DNA of 64,000 nucleotides. Origin: Dawidia cretensis (GTDB lineage: Bacteria; Bacteroidota; Bacteroidia; Cytophagales; Cyclobacteriaceae). The position numbers and the translations under genes were made by a program. Positions 54,175 to 62,837 of this stretch are shown piece after piece. Within the stretch, counting starts at the first letter, position 1. Every line of letters starts with the position of its first letter. The stretch is taken from positions 186,001 through 250,000 of the forward strand of contig NZ_JAHESE010000005.1 in the NCBI RefSeq assembly GCF_018598175.1. The letters are read 5' to 3'. The notes under the pieces were generated by a model. The model was not told the origin of the DNA. It did not search any database and was given only the letters and a program-made list of their open reading frames with translations.

Positions 54175-55211
54175 AAGAGATTCCCATTCAGAATATATAC
54201 TACCTGTTGTGCTATGCATGGGATAAGCTCGAAGAGCGTGATCTGGTAGCCGTAAACGCGCAAAAGTTCAAAGATTTGCCTAACCTCTTTGCCCGCGTAC
54301 TCGTAAGTGGACTGCGCTTTCTATTCAAACGTGGTCTTGATCGTAGCTATAGGTCATCCATAGAAGAGTGTCACGGCATTAAAGGCAAGCTTCAGCTCAT
54401 GGAGTCAATCAAACGCAACAGCCTGGCCATGGCCCGGGCCTACTGTGCATATGACGAGCTAACACACGACGTACTACAAAACCAGCTGCTCAAAGCCACC
54501 ATTCATCAACTGTTGCGTTACCCCAAACTCGACGAGCGTAACTACGATCAATTACGCCCCCTGTATCAACACTTTCACGATGTAGACGATATTCGCATCA
54601 CATCCCACGACTTCTCGCGGGTGGTATTACACCGCAACAATGGCTTTTACAAGTTCTTGTTAAACGTAGCGCGTGTTCTGCACGAAAACCTGCTGTTTCA
54701 CGAAGCCAAAGGTGAATGGATATTCCGCGACTTCGTACGTGACGAAGAGAAAATGGCCGCACTTTTCGAGAAATTCATCTATAACTTTTATCGCCACGAG
54801 GTAGGCAGTCGTTATACCGTCGCGTCGGAATACATCACGTGGCAAGCTGTGCCAGTGGGCAACTCCTCGCTTGATTTTCTACCCAAAATGAAAACCGATG
54901 TCACGCTCACAGATGCCACACGCAAGCTGGTAATCGACGCCAAGTATTACAAAGATGCCATGGTGTCGCGTTATGATCAGGAGAAGTTCCGGTCAGCACA
55001 TTTTTTTCAGGTACATGCCTATGTCAGCAACCTATTGAACGACGCCAATGCCGGCCGTGTAGTGGAGGGTGTACTGTTATATCCCACTGTAACAACCGAC
55101 TTCGACCAGACCTTCCAGGTCCGTGGCCAAACCATCAGCTTCCGCACCATCGATCTACGCAAGCCCTGGCCTGAACTGGAATCCGACCTGCTAAACCGTA
55201 TCATCCGTTGA
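54171..55211 (+). CDS. mcrC: McrC nuclease subunit of type IV restriction system
   Basis: Nuclease partner of McrB, 346 aa. It begins with the family hallmark IPIQNIYYLLCYAWDKLEE. The N-terminal half is the McrB-stimulating part. The PD-(D/E)XK core is at about 225-285: ASEYITWQAV, FLPKMKTDVTL with the active Asp, and KLVIDAKYYK with the Asp-x-Lys pair. The tail ends with TISFRTIDLRKPW. Translation is coupled to mcrB through ATGA. All catalytic residues are present, so the system is probably active. Confidence 0.93.
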   Translation: MKEIPIQNIYYLLCYAWDKLEERDLVAVNAQKFKDLPNLFARVLVSGLRFLFKRGLDRSYRSSIEECHGIKGKLQLMESIKRNSLAMARAYCAYDELTHDVLQNQLLKATIHQLLRYPKLDERNYDQLRPLYQHFHDVDDIRITSHDFSRVVLHRNNGFYKFLLNVARVLHENLLFHEAKGEWIFRDFVRDEEKMAALFEKFIYNFYRHEVGSRYTVASEYITWQAVPVGNSSLDFLPKMKTDVTLTDATRKLVIDAKYYKDAMVSRYDQEKFRSAHFFQVHAYVSNLLNDANAGRVVEGVLLYPTVTTDFDQTFQVRGQTISFRTIDLRKPWPELESDLLNRIIR

Positions 55212-55248
55212 AACAAATAATGTGAGCCCTTTATTGGACCCACCGCGC

Positions 55249-55863
55249 CTAAGATTGCAGCCCCCGAAGCTCCGACAACAACACCTCCCGCTCCGTTGCA
55301 AATGCCGTCTGCGACGGATACACACGCTCCCAAAGCCCCGAATAATACACCACCCACCCCTCATCGTCTGTCACCAGGTCGGCGTGAAATTCATAGTCTA
55401 ACGTTTTAAAATGATAGTGGTGATCACCCATGCGCGTATAGCGTTGCGGAGCCGGGTATAGATCTTCACCAACAAGGTCAATATAAACAACGTTAATGTC
55501 AGCCGACTGCTGCTTTTGTAAGCCAAGTCGTTTAATGGGAAGCGTATTGGTAAAAGGCGTTAACGAAAGGTCAATGTCGATGCAGTCGTCAAAGCGGCTT
55601 AGGTGCTGACCTTCGTGGTCAAACCAACGTCCATCACTCTTCCGGCTGATGTTCAGAAATGGCATACCGTTTTTCTTCACGATCGCCTGCGACACTTGCC
55701 ATTGTGCATCGACCTGAACCTCGTATTCAATGTGCACAGCCTGTCCATCAGCTTCGCCAATAATAAGCCCCTTCGCCGTGGGTGTCGCCGATACGCTTAA
55801 CGAAAACTGCTCTGTGGTATGATAATCCGTGGCATACCAAATGAATTTCGGTTGTGTATACAT
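55249..55863 (-). CDS. Putative glycolipid-binding protein (DUF1089)
   Basis: Soluble protein of 204 aa with the beta-rich pattern of DUF1089: GLIIGEADGQAVHIEYEVQVDAQWQVSQAIVK, RWFDHEGQHLSRFDDCIDIDLSLTPFTNTLPIKRL near 78-112, INVVYIDL near 125, then HHYHFKTLDYEFHADLVTDDEGWVVYYSGLWERV. Proteins of this family have been proposed to bind glycolipids, but evidence is thin. ATG at 55863 fits the family start. It converges with mcrC, 37 bp away. It may be co-regulated with the divergent ArsR gene. Confidence 0.85.
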   Translation of the reverse strand: MYTQPKFIWYATDYHTTEQFSLSVSATPTAKGLIIGEADGQAVHIEYEVQVDAQWQVSQAIVKKNGMPFLNISRKSDGRWFDHEGQHLSRFDDCIDIDLSLTPFTNTLPIKRLGLQKQQSADINVVYIDLVGEDLYPAPQRYTRMGDHHYHFKTLDYEFHADLVTDDEGWVVYYSGLWERVYPSQTAFATEREVLLSELRGLQS

Positions 55864-55974
55864 GGTTTTGTGAATTTTGGGTATTAACCCCAACGGTTAA
55901 AAAAATATGCCCATCCCTATTGCGTAACAATTTTGTTACGCGTTTATTTGTAACTGATTTGTTACATAACACCT

Positions 55975-56316
55975 ATGCGAAGAGACGTATTTCAAGCCAT
56001 TGCCGACCCTACCCGGCGAGAGATCATTGGTATGCTGACATACCAAAAGATGAATTTGAATGCTGTTGCGGACCACTTTTCGATTAGCCGACCGGCCATT
56101 TCCAAGCACATCAAGATGTTGACGGAATGCGGCCTGGTGGTTATCGAGCAGCAAGGACGTGAACGGTGCTGCTCCGCAAGCTTAGCACAGTTAAGCGAGG
56201 TATCAGACTGGGTTGAACAGTACCGGCAGTTTTGGGGCACCCGCCTGGATAATTTGGATAAGTATTTAGCGAAAACAAAAAAACAAAAGAAACATGCAAA
56301 GCGCAAGTCAGACTAA
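55975..56316 (+). CDS. ArsR-type winged-helix repressor
   Basis: Transcription repressor of 113 aa: VFQAIADPTRREIIGML, then HTH LNAVADHFSISRPAISKHIKMLTECGLV and the wing IEQQGRERCCSAS. The tail is very basic (KTKKQKKHAKRK). There is no metal-binding Cys pair of the ArsR/CadC type, so this is the autorepressor type paired with SRPBCC genes. Its end overlaps the SRPBCC gene by 23 bp. Inverted sequences GTTACGCG...GTAACTGATTTGTTAC just upstream may be its operator. Confidence 0.9.
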   Translation: MRRDVFQAIADPTRREIIGMLTYQKMNLNAVADHFSISRPAISKHIKMLTECGLVVIEQQGRERCCSASLAQLSEVSDWVEQYRQFWGTRLDNLDKYLAKTKKQKKHAKRKSD

Positions 56317-56800
56317 AGAATCCGTATTGACCTTGACGCGTCAATACAACTACCCGGCAGAAGCTGTGTTTAATGCCTTTACAGAAGCAGATGCCCTCGC
56401 CGAATGGTGGGCGCCTTCCGACATATTCAACGTTTCAGCCCTAAGCCTCGATTTCAAACCCGATGGACTATTCCGTTTTAGAATGGACACCGAGCAGGGA
56501 CCAATGTGGGCGAGGTTTGTCTTTGGTAACATTCGTCGGCATGACCTGATCGAATTCATTCTCTCGTTTACGGATGAAAAGGGTACTGTAACGCGGGCAC
56601 CATTTTTCGACTCATGGCCTCTGGAAATATTTGTACGCGTTACATTGAAAGAAGAAAAAGGAATAACAACGCTGACGCTCGAAAGCTCGCCCAACAACGC
56701 GACACAACAAGAGCTCGAGACCTTTCAGGAGAACAAAGACAGCTTCCGCCTGGGAACAGAGGCATCCTTGCAACGCCTGGAACAAATTCTGGCACGATAA
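56294..56800 (+). CDS. SRPBCC (AHSA1-like) domain protein
   Basis: A 168-aa START/AHSA1-like protein. Family marks: LTRQYNYPAEAVFNAFTEADALAEWWAP near residues 11-38, FKPDGLFRFRM near 54 and LTLESSPNNATQQELETFQENKDSFRLGTEASLQRLEQIL at the end. It binds an unknown hydrophobic ligand. It overlaps the ArsR gene and is a standard partner of such regulators. A strong terminator follows 27 bp after the stop. Confidence 0.9.
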   Translation: MQSASQTKESVLTLTRQYNYPAEAVFNAFTEADALAEWWAPSDIFNVSALSLDFKPDGLFRFRMDTEQGPMWARFVFGNIRRHDLIEFILSFTDEKGTVTRAPFFDSWPLEIFVRVTLKEEKGITTLTLESSPNNATQQELETFQENKDSFRLGTEASLQRLEQILAR

Positions 56801-56827
56801 GGCTATTAAGATTTGCAAGCGGCAAAT

Positions 56828-56860
56828 GAAAGAGCCCAGGGCAACTAGCTGGGCTCTTTC
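56828..56860. terminator. Bidirectional terminator between SRPBCC and epimerase genes
   Basis: Perfect 11-bp arms GAAAGAGCCCA (56828-56838) and TGGGCTCTTTC (56850-56860), loop of 11 nt. The arm ends give T-runs on both strands, and the flanking genes are convergent. Confidence 0.85.
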
Positions 56861-56881
56861 GGTGTGAGGTGTGTACTAACA

Positions 56882-57790
56882 TCAGCAAAGATGACGTAGC
56901 GCCTGTTCAATGGTTGGAAAGCGGAAGCGATACCCGGCTTGCAGCAAACGCGCTGGAGCAACCCGCCTGCTCTTTAAGATCAATTCTGGCTCCGTTTGAA
57001 TGAGGCGCGCGCCGATTGCCAGGAGCCACGCAGGCAGTGGTATACCAACGGGCATACCCATGGCCCTGCGTAGCGCACGCATGAAGAGTTTATTCGTGAC
57101 AGGTACCGGTGCAGTGACATTGTATACTCCCGTGGTTTCCAGATGCCTTACCAGAAAGTCTACGATCTGCACAAAGTCTGTTTCGTGCAGCCAGCTGCAA
57201 TATTGATTACCGCTACCCTGCTTTCCGCCGGCTCCCAGTCTCGCCAACATTTTTAAGGGTCGCAGGGGGCCTCCTTGATTACCCAGCACAATACCAGTGC
57301 GCAATAAGATCTTACGCGTTTCGGGCGTGTCAACACTGTTAAAGACGGCCTCCCATTTTTGACAAACATCTACAGAAAAGCCTGTTCCTATTTCGCCCGT
57401 GTATTCATCCATCTCGCGATCTTCTGCATAGCGATAAATCGTGGCAGAAGCAGCATTGAGCCATATCTTGGGGGGAGTCTTCGCCCGCTGTATGGCGGCG
57501 CCCAGTACGGCCGTGGCGTCGAGGCGGCTGCTGTAGATCAGGCGTTTATTCTCTTCCGTATAGCGACAGTCGACAGACCGTCCATTCAGGTTTACAACAA
57601 CATCCGCACCTTCTAGCGTGGTGACCCACGGTCCGGGGTTCTTTCCATCCCACGATACATACTGCACCGCGCCTTGTTGACGTGTGGCGCCTCGTGTCAG
57701 GATAATAACCTTCCAGCCGTTGGCTTCATAATGCCGGGCCAGGCAGTTTCCCAGAAAGCCCGTTCCGCCGGCAATGACAATCTTTTTCAT
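56882..57790 (-). CDS. TIGR01777 family (SDR39U1/YfcH-like) NAD-dependent epimerase
   Basis: Extended-SDR protein of 302 aa. Cofactor motif IAGGTGFLGNCLARHY is near residues 5-20, VNLNGRSVDCRYTEENKRLIYSSR near 72-95 and the C-terminal DUF1731 (LRRAMGMPVGIPLPAWLLAIGARLI; RVAPARLLQAGYRFRFPTIEQALRHL). In relatives the catalytic residues are changed, and no substrate is known. ATG at 57790 (MKKIVIAGG) is the clear start. It lies 11 bp downstream of the DCC gene on the same strand. Confidence 0.92.
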   Translation of the reverse strand: MKKIVIAGGTGFLGNCLARHYEANGWKVIILTRGATRQQGAVQYVSWDGKNPGPWVTTLEGADVVVNLNGRSVDCRYTEENKRLIYSSRLDATAVLGAAIQRAKTPPKIWLNAASATIYRYAEDREMDEYTGEIGTGFSVDVCQKWEAVFNSVDTPETRKILLRTGIVLGNQGGPLRPLKMLARLGAGGKQGSGNQYCSWLHETDFVQIVDFLVRHLETTGVYNVTAPVPVTNKLFMRALRRAMGMPVGIPLPAWLLAIGARLIQTEPELILKSRRVAPARLLQAGYRFRFPTIEQALRHLC

Positions 57791-57801
57791 ATAAACAGAA
57801 A

Positions 57802-58611
57802 TTAGAAAATGAGCCCGAGTACAATAAAGCGATACAGTACCCAGGTAAAACACACTACCCAGGGGAGCTCCAGTATTTTAACACGACGATAGTGCTCCAG
57901 GAACATCACCGCTACGACCATCATAAAATAGATTGTATAAGGCAAGGGTGTAGTAACGACGTCGCGGAGTAGGAGGGCAGGTAATAACAGCAGTGCGCCC
58001 AGCAGTGATACGGTCATCATATTGCCGAGATAATGGATCCACCGCTGCCGGTTTAACATGCCGACCAAGATGCCCTGAAAGACAAGCTGTCCACCGCATA
58101 CCAGAAATTCACGTCCAAAGGTTGAGGTCGGAACCAGTGGCACGAGCAGTTGTGTATAGTTTGTCAGCACCAGAGATGCCATCACGCAGGTCAATAGAAT
58201 ATAGACCCAACGATAACCATAGTGCATGGAAGGTGTGCACGTATTGATACCTTCAAAGACTTTACCGGGCGCCACAACCTTCCGGTTGTAGGAAACGAAG
58301 AAGTAGAGTTTACCGACAAGCCAGCGTAATGCCCGCACCCGTGTGAATAAGCGAAAAACAGGAAAACGATTTGCCAGCACCGCTACAATGGCGTCCGCAC
58401 CGTAAGCAACCGTGTGGTCGCGGTGATTGACCAGGGCTATTTCATTGCGCGCGCGGTCCCAATCTACACCTTCTATTTTCCCAACGGAATCGTTGTAAGG
58501 CTTTCGTCCCTCTTGCTCCAGCATACCCGTCACCACAAAGGCGCGGGTATAGTTTACGCACAGGGGACATTCGTTGTCGTACAGGATGGTGTGGTCTTCA
58601 AGCGTTTTCAT
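57802..58611 (-). CDS. DCC1-like thiol-disulfide domain fused to membrane domain
   Basis: A 269-aa protein. Residues 5-115 form a DCC domain with the redox motif LYDNECPLCVNYTRAF (Cys15 and Cys18) and VDWDRARNEIALVNH...YGADAIVAVLANRFPVFRLF. Residues about 130-269 hold five predicted helices (VYILLTCVMASLVLTNYTQLLV; VSLLGALLLLPALLL; YTIYFMMVVAVMFLEHY; WVVCFTWVLYRFIVLGLIF). The fused membrane part is unusual for small DCC proteins. It is in one unit with the epimerase gene. Role unknown; redox exchange at the membrane is a guess from the CxxC. Confidence 0.82.
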   Translation of the reverse strand: MKTLEDHTILYDNECPLCVNYTRAFVVTGMLEQEGRKPYNDSVGKIEGVDWDRARNEIALVNHRDHTVAYGADAIVAVLANRFPVFRLFTRVRALRWLVGKLYFFVSYNRKVVAPGKVFEGINTCTPSMHYGYRWVYILLTCVMASLVLTNYTQLLVPLVPTSTFGREFLVCGGQLVFQGILVGMLNRQRWIHYLGNMMTVSLLGALLLLPALLLRDVVTTPLPYTIYFMMVVAVMFLEHYRRVKILELPWVVCFTWVLYRFIVLGLIF

Positions 58612-58804
58612 AAGAATCGGTTTTTTAAATACCGCTGCATCCTTATTTACGGTAAATATATTACTAAGTTTTGAATTTTCAGACTTTTCTGAAAGTTTAT
58701 GAACTGTGGTGAGCTAACGAAATAGCCAAAAATGCTCGGTTTTAGCCCATTAGGTGTCTGTGGAAGACCGTCAGCTGGGATGTTACGTGGAAAAATCGTA
58801 GGTT

Positions 58805-59203
58805 ATGATCATGAAAAATCCCTTCAAACCCATCGGCTACAGTTCCGTTTCGCCCTATTTCGTTTCGAGCGACGCAAAGAAGTTTGCGAACTTGATGCAG
58901 CAGCTATTCCAGGCCACCGAATTGCGCAAATTTGATCGTCCGGACGGTACGATCATGCACCTGGAATTGCGCGTAGATGACTCCGTGCTCATGGTAAGCC
59001 AAGCCTCTCAACAATTTGGGGCGATAACCCACATGATGCACGTATACGTCGCGGATGTCGACGCCGTTTATAAAAAGGCTTTGGCGCTGGGTTGCCAATC
59101 GCTTGGCGAGCCCGTGCAAAAAGAAGACGATCCGGACCGCCGTGGTGGCTTCACGGACTTCGACGGCAATCAGTGGTACGTGTCTACGCAGGTGACCGCA
59201 TGA
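58805..59203 (+). CDS. VOC family protein (glyoxalase/bleomycin-resistance fold)
   Basis: A 132-aa single-domain VOC protein: SVSPYFVSSDAKKFANLMQQLFQATELRK, MHLELRVDDSVLMVSQAS, THMMHVYVADVDAVYKKALALG and RRGGFTDFDGNQWYVSTQ. It resembles PhnB-like members. Metal-ligand positions (His or Glu in strands 1 and 4) are only partly present, so activity is uncertain. The start may be 58811 (MKNPFKPIG). It converges with a permease gene, 3 bp apart. Confidence 0.85.
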   Translation: MIMKNPFKPIGYSSVSPYFVSSDAKKFANLMQQLFQATELRKFDRPDGTIMHLELRVDDSVLMVSQASQQFGAITHMMHVYVADVDAVYKKALALGCQSLGEPVQKEDDPDRRGGFTDFDGNQWYVSTQVTA

Positions 59204-59206
59204 CAT

Positions 59207-61858
59207 TTACTCTGATCGCAGCACCTTTACAGGATTGACCGTAGCGCCTTTGATCACTTGCATGCTCACGGTCAGGAGTGTTATGCCCGTAAGTGCAACA
59301 ACAGGTACCACGAACAGATGCCACGGTAGCCCGATGCGGTAAGCAAATCCCTGCAGCCAACGATCAACGCCCCACCACACCATGGGGATGGCAAGGACGG
59401 CGGCCACCCCAATCAATAGTAAAAACTGCCGGCATAGTAAATACAGAATACTGCCAATGGAGGCTCCCAGCACTTTGCGCACGCCAATCTCTTTTAGTTT
59501 CAGGGATGTGGTATAGGCAGCAAGTCCCCAAAGCCCCAGACACGAGATTGCTATTGCCAGGCAGGCAAACACGCCGAAGATATTACCAAACTGGCGATCG
59601 CTTTTATACTGAGCGTTAAAGGAATCGTCCAGGAATTGATATTCGTATGGATCGGCAGGCATCAGCTTTTTATACAGGTCGCCAATAGCTTCTGTTGACG
59701 CCTGTATGGAGCCACCCTCCAGACGAATGGAAATAGTGCGCGGTACAATGGTGTCGGCCAGGAAGAGGAACGGAACGTGTGCCTGGCGCAAGGAGTTCCA
59801 ATGGTAATTTTTAAGTACTCCCGTAATCGTGGCTGTATCCCGATCCATAAGGATTTGTTGTTGAAGGGCTTCTTCGGCCGTATGAAACCCTAACGCCGAC
59901 AGTGCTGCTTCATTGATGATAACGGATTGCATACTGGAACGTATGCGAGGATCAAAGTTCTTACCGCTGACAATATCAATGTCATAGGTAGAAATAAAGT
60001 CCGGGTCGATCCAGACAATGCTGCAGAGCCTGGCATCACCGGCCGGCGTGGAGCGCTGACGAATGCTAGCCCCCCAGTTGTGTTCCTGTCCCGGCACAGC
60101 GCCCGAGGTGGTGATCGCATCTACGCCCGGGATCTTTTGTGCTTCTTCTTTAAACAGTGCCAGTTGCTGCCTGGCTTCCTTCCACGGAAGTGTGCCCGGC
60201 CCGGCAACAATTAGCATCTGGTCGGTTTGCATGCCCTTGTCTTTCGATTGCATAAAATCAATTTGCCTGTATACGGCCAGCGTACCGGCCATCAGGATAA
60301 GCGATGCAGCAAACTGAAAAACAACCAAGCCCTGACGCAGCGAGAACCGTCCCGGGCGGCCTGCGCCTTTCAGGCCTTGCGTTATCCGAAACGACGACAA
60401 TACAAACGCCGGATATAGGCCTGATGCCAGTGTGCCGCACGCGAGCAGTGTGCCGAGGGTTATCCAGGTTCTCGGATCGTTGAATTGAAACGCAAGCGCT
60501 TTACCCGTAACACCAGCCAATGCCGGCATTAACAACGTAGCCAAACCGACCGCTAACACCAACGCAATAGCATTGATCACAAACGATTCGAGTAGAAACT
60601 GCATCACCAGCTCGCCGCGGATGGCGCCAATAGTCTTTTTGATACTTACTTCGCGCGCGCGTTCCAATGCGCGGGCGGTTGATAAATTGATGTAGTTGAT
60701 CCAGGCTATAAAAAGAATGAAGGCGCCAATCACACCAAAAAAATATAAGGTCTGAGGATTTACCGTCTCGACGTCGTGCCGTAAGCCGGGTGTCAGGTGT
60801 ATAGTGTGCACGGGCTGCAGATCCATCTCTATACGGCCATTAATTTCTTTCACCTTGGGATCCAGGTAACGATGACAAAGGTCCGGTAGTTTTCGTAATG
60901 CGACGTCGCGTGAAATATTCTCGCGCAGCATGAGGTACGTTTGAAAGTTATTCCAGCCCCACCCGTCTTCCTGACTATATTGCCGGCTGGCAAGCATGTT
61001 ATGCATCGGGACCAGGATGGTAAAGTCAAAGTGAGAATTTTGCGGTATATCTTCCAGAACAGCGGCGACCGTATAGTCACCCTTCATGCGTCCACCCGCA
61101 AGCTGGAGTGTTTTGCCCAGCGCCTCGTCGTTACCAAAATACTTGCGTGCTATCGCATGCGTGATGACAATATTATTGGGAGCATCCAGAGCGGTAGCGG
61201 TGTTTCCTTCGATCGAAGAAAATGTAAACGCTTGCAGAAATGTTGAGTCTACGGCGAGGATATGGTTTTCGTGAAAGGCCTGGAACTCGCCCGTGGAGGA
61301 ATGATAGGTCAAGACACCGGCGTCCTCATGTGTGCGGATATAGGTCTCCACTTCAGGAAGCTCTTCCGCCAGGGCAGGCCCCAGGCCGTATGTCGTCTTA
61401 GGGGTGGGGCCCATGGCTTCACCTTCTTTATGAAGTTGACGGATTATCCGGTAAAGAGATCCTGTGCGGGTGTGAAACGTATCGTAGCGGGTCTCAAAAT
61501 CAATATAGTGCAGAATCACCAGGCACGCCGCCACGCCAGTAGCCAAACCCAAGATGTTGATACTCGAAAAGGTGGCGCGCTTCCATAGGTTGCGAAACGC
61601 AAGCATAAGATAGTTTTGGATCATGGCAAGGCTGAGGTAAGACCGTGGAGTATGACGGCTACGGTGAAAGAACTTAATATATTCGGGACGCAGGTAGCGA
61701 ATTACACACCCTGCAAATTTCCAGCGGGCCGCAACAGGCGACTGATCGAGTTGTTTTTCAAAAAGCTCTGTAAGATCCCCCTCCACCTCGTCGAGGTAGT
61801 CTTCGCGACAAAACCATCGCAGAAATTTTAAGGGATACCGGGGCGGCAGAACGCTCAT
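59207..61858 (-). CDS. ABC transporter permease with N-terminal permease-prefix domain
   Basis: Inner-membrane MacB/FtsX-type permease of 883 aa. Residues 1-75 form the permease prefix domain 2 (PPRYPLKFLRWFCREDYLDEVEGDLTELFEKQL), which is found in PadR-controlled members. A helix near 95-118, the MacB core about 120-370, helices about 375-510 (RAREVSIKKTIGAIRGELVMQF), a second core about 530-745 and final helices ending in GATVNPVKVLRSE follow. No ATPase and no PadR gene are adjacent here. It is the third such permease in the window and the only one with the prefix. Confidence 0.9.
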   Translation of the reverse strand: MSVLPPRYPLKFLRWFCREDYLDEVEGDLTELFEKQLDQSPVAARWKFAGCVIRYLRPEYIKFFHRSRHTPRSYLSLAMIQNYLMLAFRNLWKRATFSSINILGLATGVAACLVILHYIDFETRYDTFHTRTGSLYRIIRQLHKEGEAMGPTPKTTYGLGPALAEELPEVETYIRTHEDAGVLTYHSSTGEFQAFHENHILAVDSTFLQAFTFSSIEGNTATALDAPNNIVITHAIARKYFGNDEALGKTLQLAGGRMKGDYTVAAVLEDIPQNSHFDFTILVPMHNMLASRQYSQEDGWGWNNFQTYLMLRENISRDVALRKLPDLCHRYLDPKVKEINGRIEMDLQPVHTIHLTPGLRHDVETVNPQTLYFFGVIGAFILFIAWINYINLSTARALERAREVSIKKTIGAIRGELVMQFLLESFVINAIALVLAVGLATLLMPALAGVTGKALAFQFNDPRTWITLGTLLACGTLASGLYPAFVLSSFRITQGLKGAGRPGRFSLRQGLVVFQFAASLILMAGTLAVYRQIDFMQSKDKGMQTDQMLIVAGPGTLPWKEARQQLALFKEEAQKIPGVDAITTSGAVPGQEHNWGASIRQRSTPAGDARLCSIVWIDPDFISTYDIDIVSGKNFDPRIRSSMQSVIINEAALSALGFHTAEEALQQQILMDRDTATITGVLKNYHWNSLRQAHVPFLFLADTIVPRTISIRLEGGSIQASTEAIGDLYKKLMPADPYEYQFLDDSFNAQYKSDRQFGNIFGVFACLAIAISCLGLWGLAAYTTSLKLKEIGVRKVLGASIGSILYLLCRQFLLLIGVAAVLAIPMVWWGVDRWLQGFAYRIGLPWHLFVVPVVALTGITLLTVSMQVIKGATVNPVKVLRSE

Positions 61859-61933
61859 ATTTCCTTAGCAAACGTGAATATAATCTATTAGTTTCACTTT
61901 CGTTAAGTAAATAATGATAATCTTATAAAAAAA

Positions 61934-61981
61934 GCCCGTTTCCGGACATTGCACAGCTATATGCAAACTCCAAAAACGGGC
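61934..61981 (-). terminator. Terminator of the SDR gene at 62010
   Basis: Stem GCCCGTTT (61934-61941) with AAACGGGC (61974-61981), extended by GGA/TCC and TGCA/TGCA inside an irregular loop. On the minus strand it is followed by TTTTTTTAT. It lies 28 bp after the SDR stop. Confidence 0.72.
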
Positions 61982-62009
61982 GATACCTCACCTGGTGCAA
62001 GTCCCAGGA

Positions 62010-62759
62010 TCACACCAACACCCAGCCTCCATCTACGACCACAGTCTGCCCGGTAGTGTAAGGCTGTTTCATCAGGTATAAATATGTCAGCGCAATCTCT
62101 TCCGGTCCCGCTACCATTCTCACCGGCAGCGCATTGCCTGTCGCAGTATACATGCCATCGCGTTCTTCCGCCGTCATCGCCGACCACAGATCGGTCTTCA
62201 CCACCCCTGGCGAAACAATGTTCACCCGAATCGGCGCAAGCTCTACCGCCATTGCCCGAGTAAATCCCTCCATGGCGCTGCAGATCGAGGCGCCGAGTGA
62301 CCATCCCTTACCGGGACGTTCTGCCGCCACCCCGCTGGTGAGCGTAATGGCACCGCCTTTACGCAGTGAGGTTACCCCATACTTGATCGACAGGAACACA
62401 CCCCAGTAGCGTATAGTAAAGTAGTTGCGGGCAAAGGCTGTATCCGTTTCAGTAATGTTGCTTAGGCTAATATTCTCGCCGGCGGTATAGACCAGGTGGT
62501 CAAAAGCGCCGATGGTCGCGAAGAAATTTTTAATAGCCTCTTCGGCCGATAGGTCTATTGTATAGCCAGTGGCGGTAGCTGGTAGTGTTTTTAATGCCTC
62601 TTCCACACGCTTAGGGTTGCTGGAGCCGATAACGACGATGGCGCCTTCGGCCGCGGCCGCCTGGGCTACTGCCAGCCCGATGCCGGCGCTACCGCCCAGT
62701 ATGATAACCCTCTTCCCTGCCAGTGTAAACTGATTGGCCTGTTTGTCAGATGTGCTCAT
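62010..62759 (-). CDS. SDR family oxidoreductase controlled by a Crp/Fnr regulator
   Basis: SDR of 249 aa: IILGGSAGIG near residues 20-29, DHLVYTAGENIS near 88, Ser in LTSGVAAERPG near 132. The usual Tyr-x3-Lys region reads SLGASICSAMEGFTRAMA, so Tyr and Lys are replaced. The substrate is unknown and normal dehydrogenase chemistry is doubtful. ATG at 62759 follows -7-like GACCTTTG and a perfect inverted repeat at 62812. The Crp/Fnr gene is 78 bp upstream in the same direction and probably activates it. Confidence 0.88.
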   Translation of the reverse strand: MSTSDKQANQFTLAGKRVIILGGSAGIGLAVAQAAAAEGAIVVIGSSNPKRVEEALKTLPATATGYTIDLSAEEAIKNFFATIGAFDHLVYTAGENISLSNITETDTAFARNYFTIRYWGVFLSIKYGVTSLRKGGAITLTSGVAAERPGKGWSLGASICSAMEGFTRAMAVELAPIRVNIVSPGVVKTDLWSAMTAEERDGMYTATGNALPVRMVAGPEEIALTYLYLMKQPYTTGQTVVVDGGWVLV

Positions 62760-62811
62760 GATTGTCCTTTGTTTTGTTTTCACAAAGGTCTGTCGGCACG
62801 GGAAGGAAGGA

Positions 62812-62827
62812 TTTACCAAATGGTAAA
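62812..62827. promoter_or_regulatory. Operator candidate for the Crp/Fnr-type regulator
   Basis: Perfect inverted repeat TTTACCAAATGGTAAA (6-bp arms, 4-bp centre). It lies 11 bp after the regulator gene. The -7-like element GACCTTTG is at 62790-62783 on the minus strand, so the operator is centred near -43, a class II activator position. Confidence 0.6.
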
Positions 62828-62837
62828 AACGAAAGGA

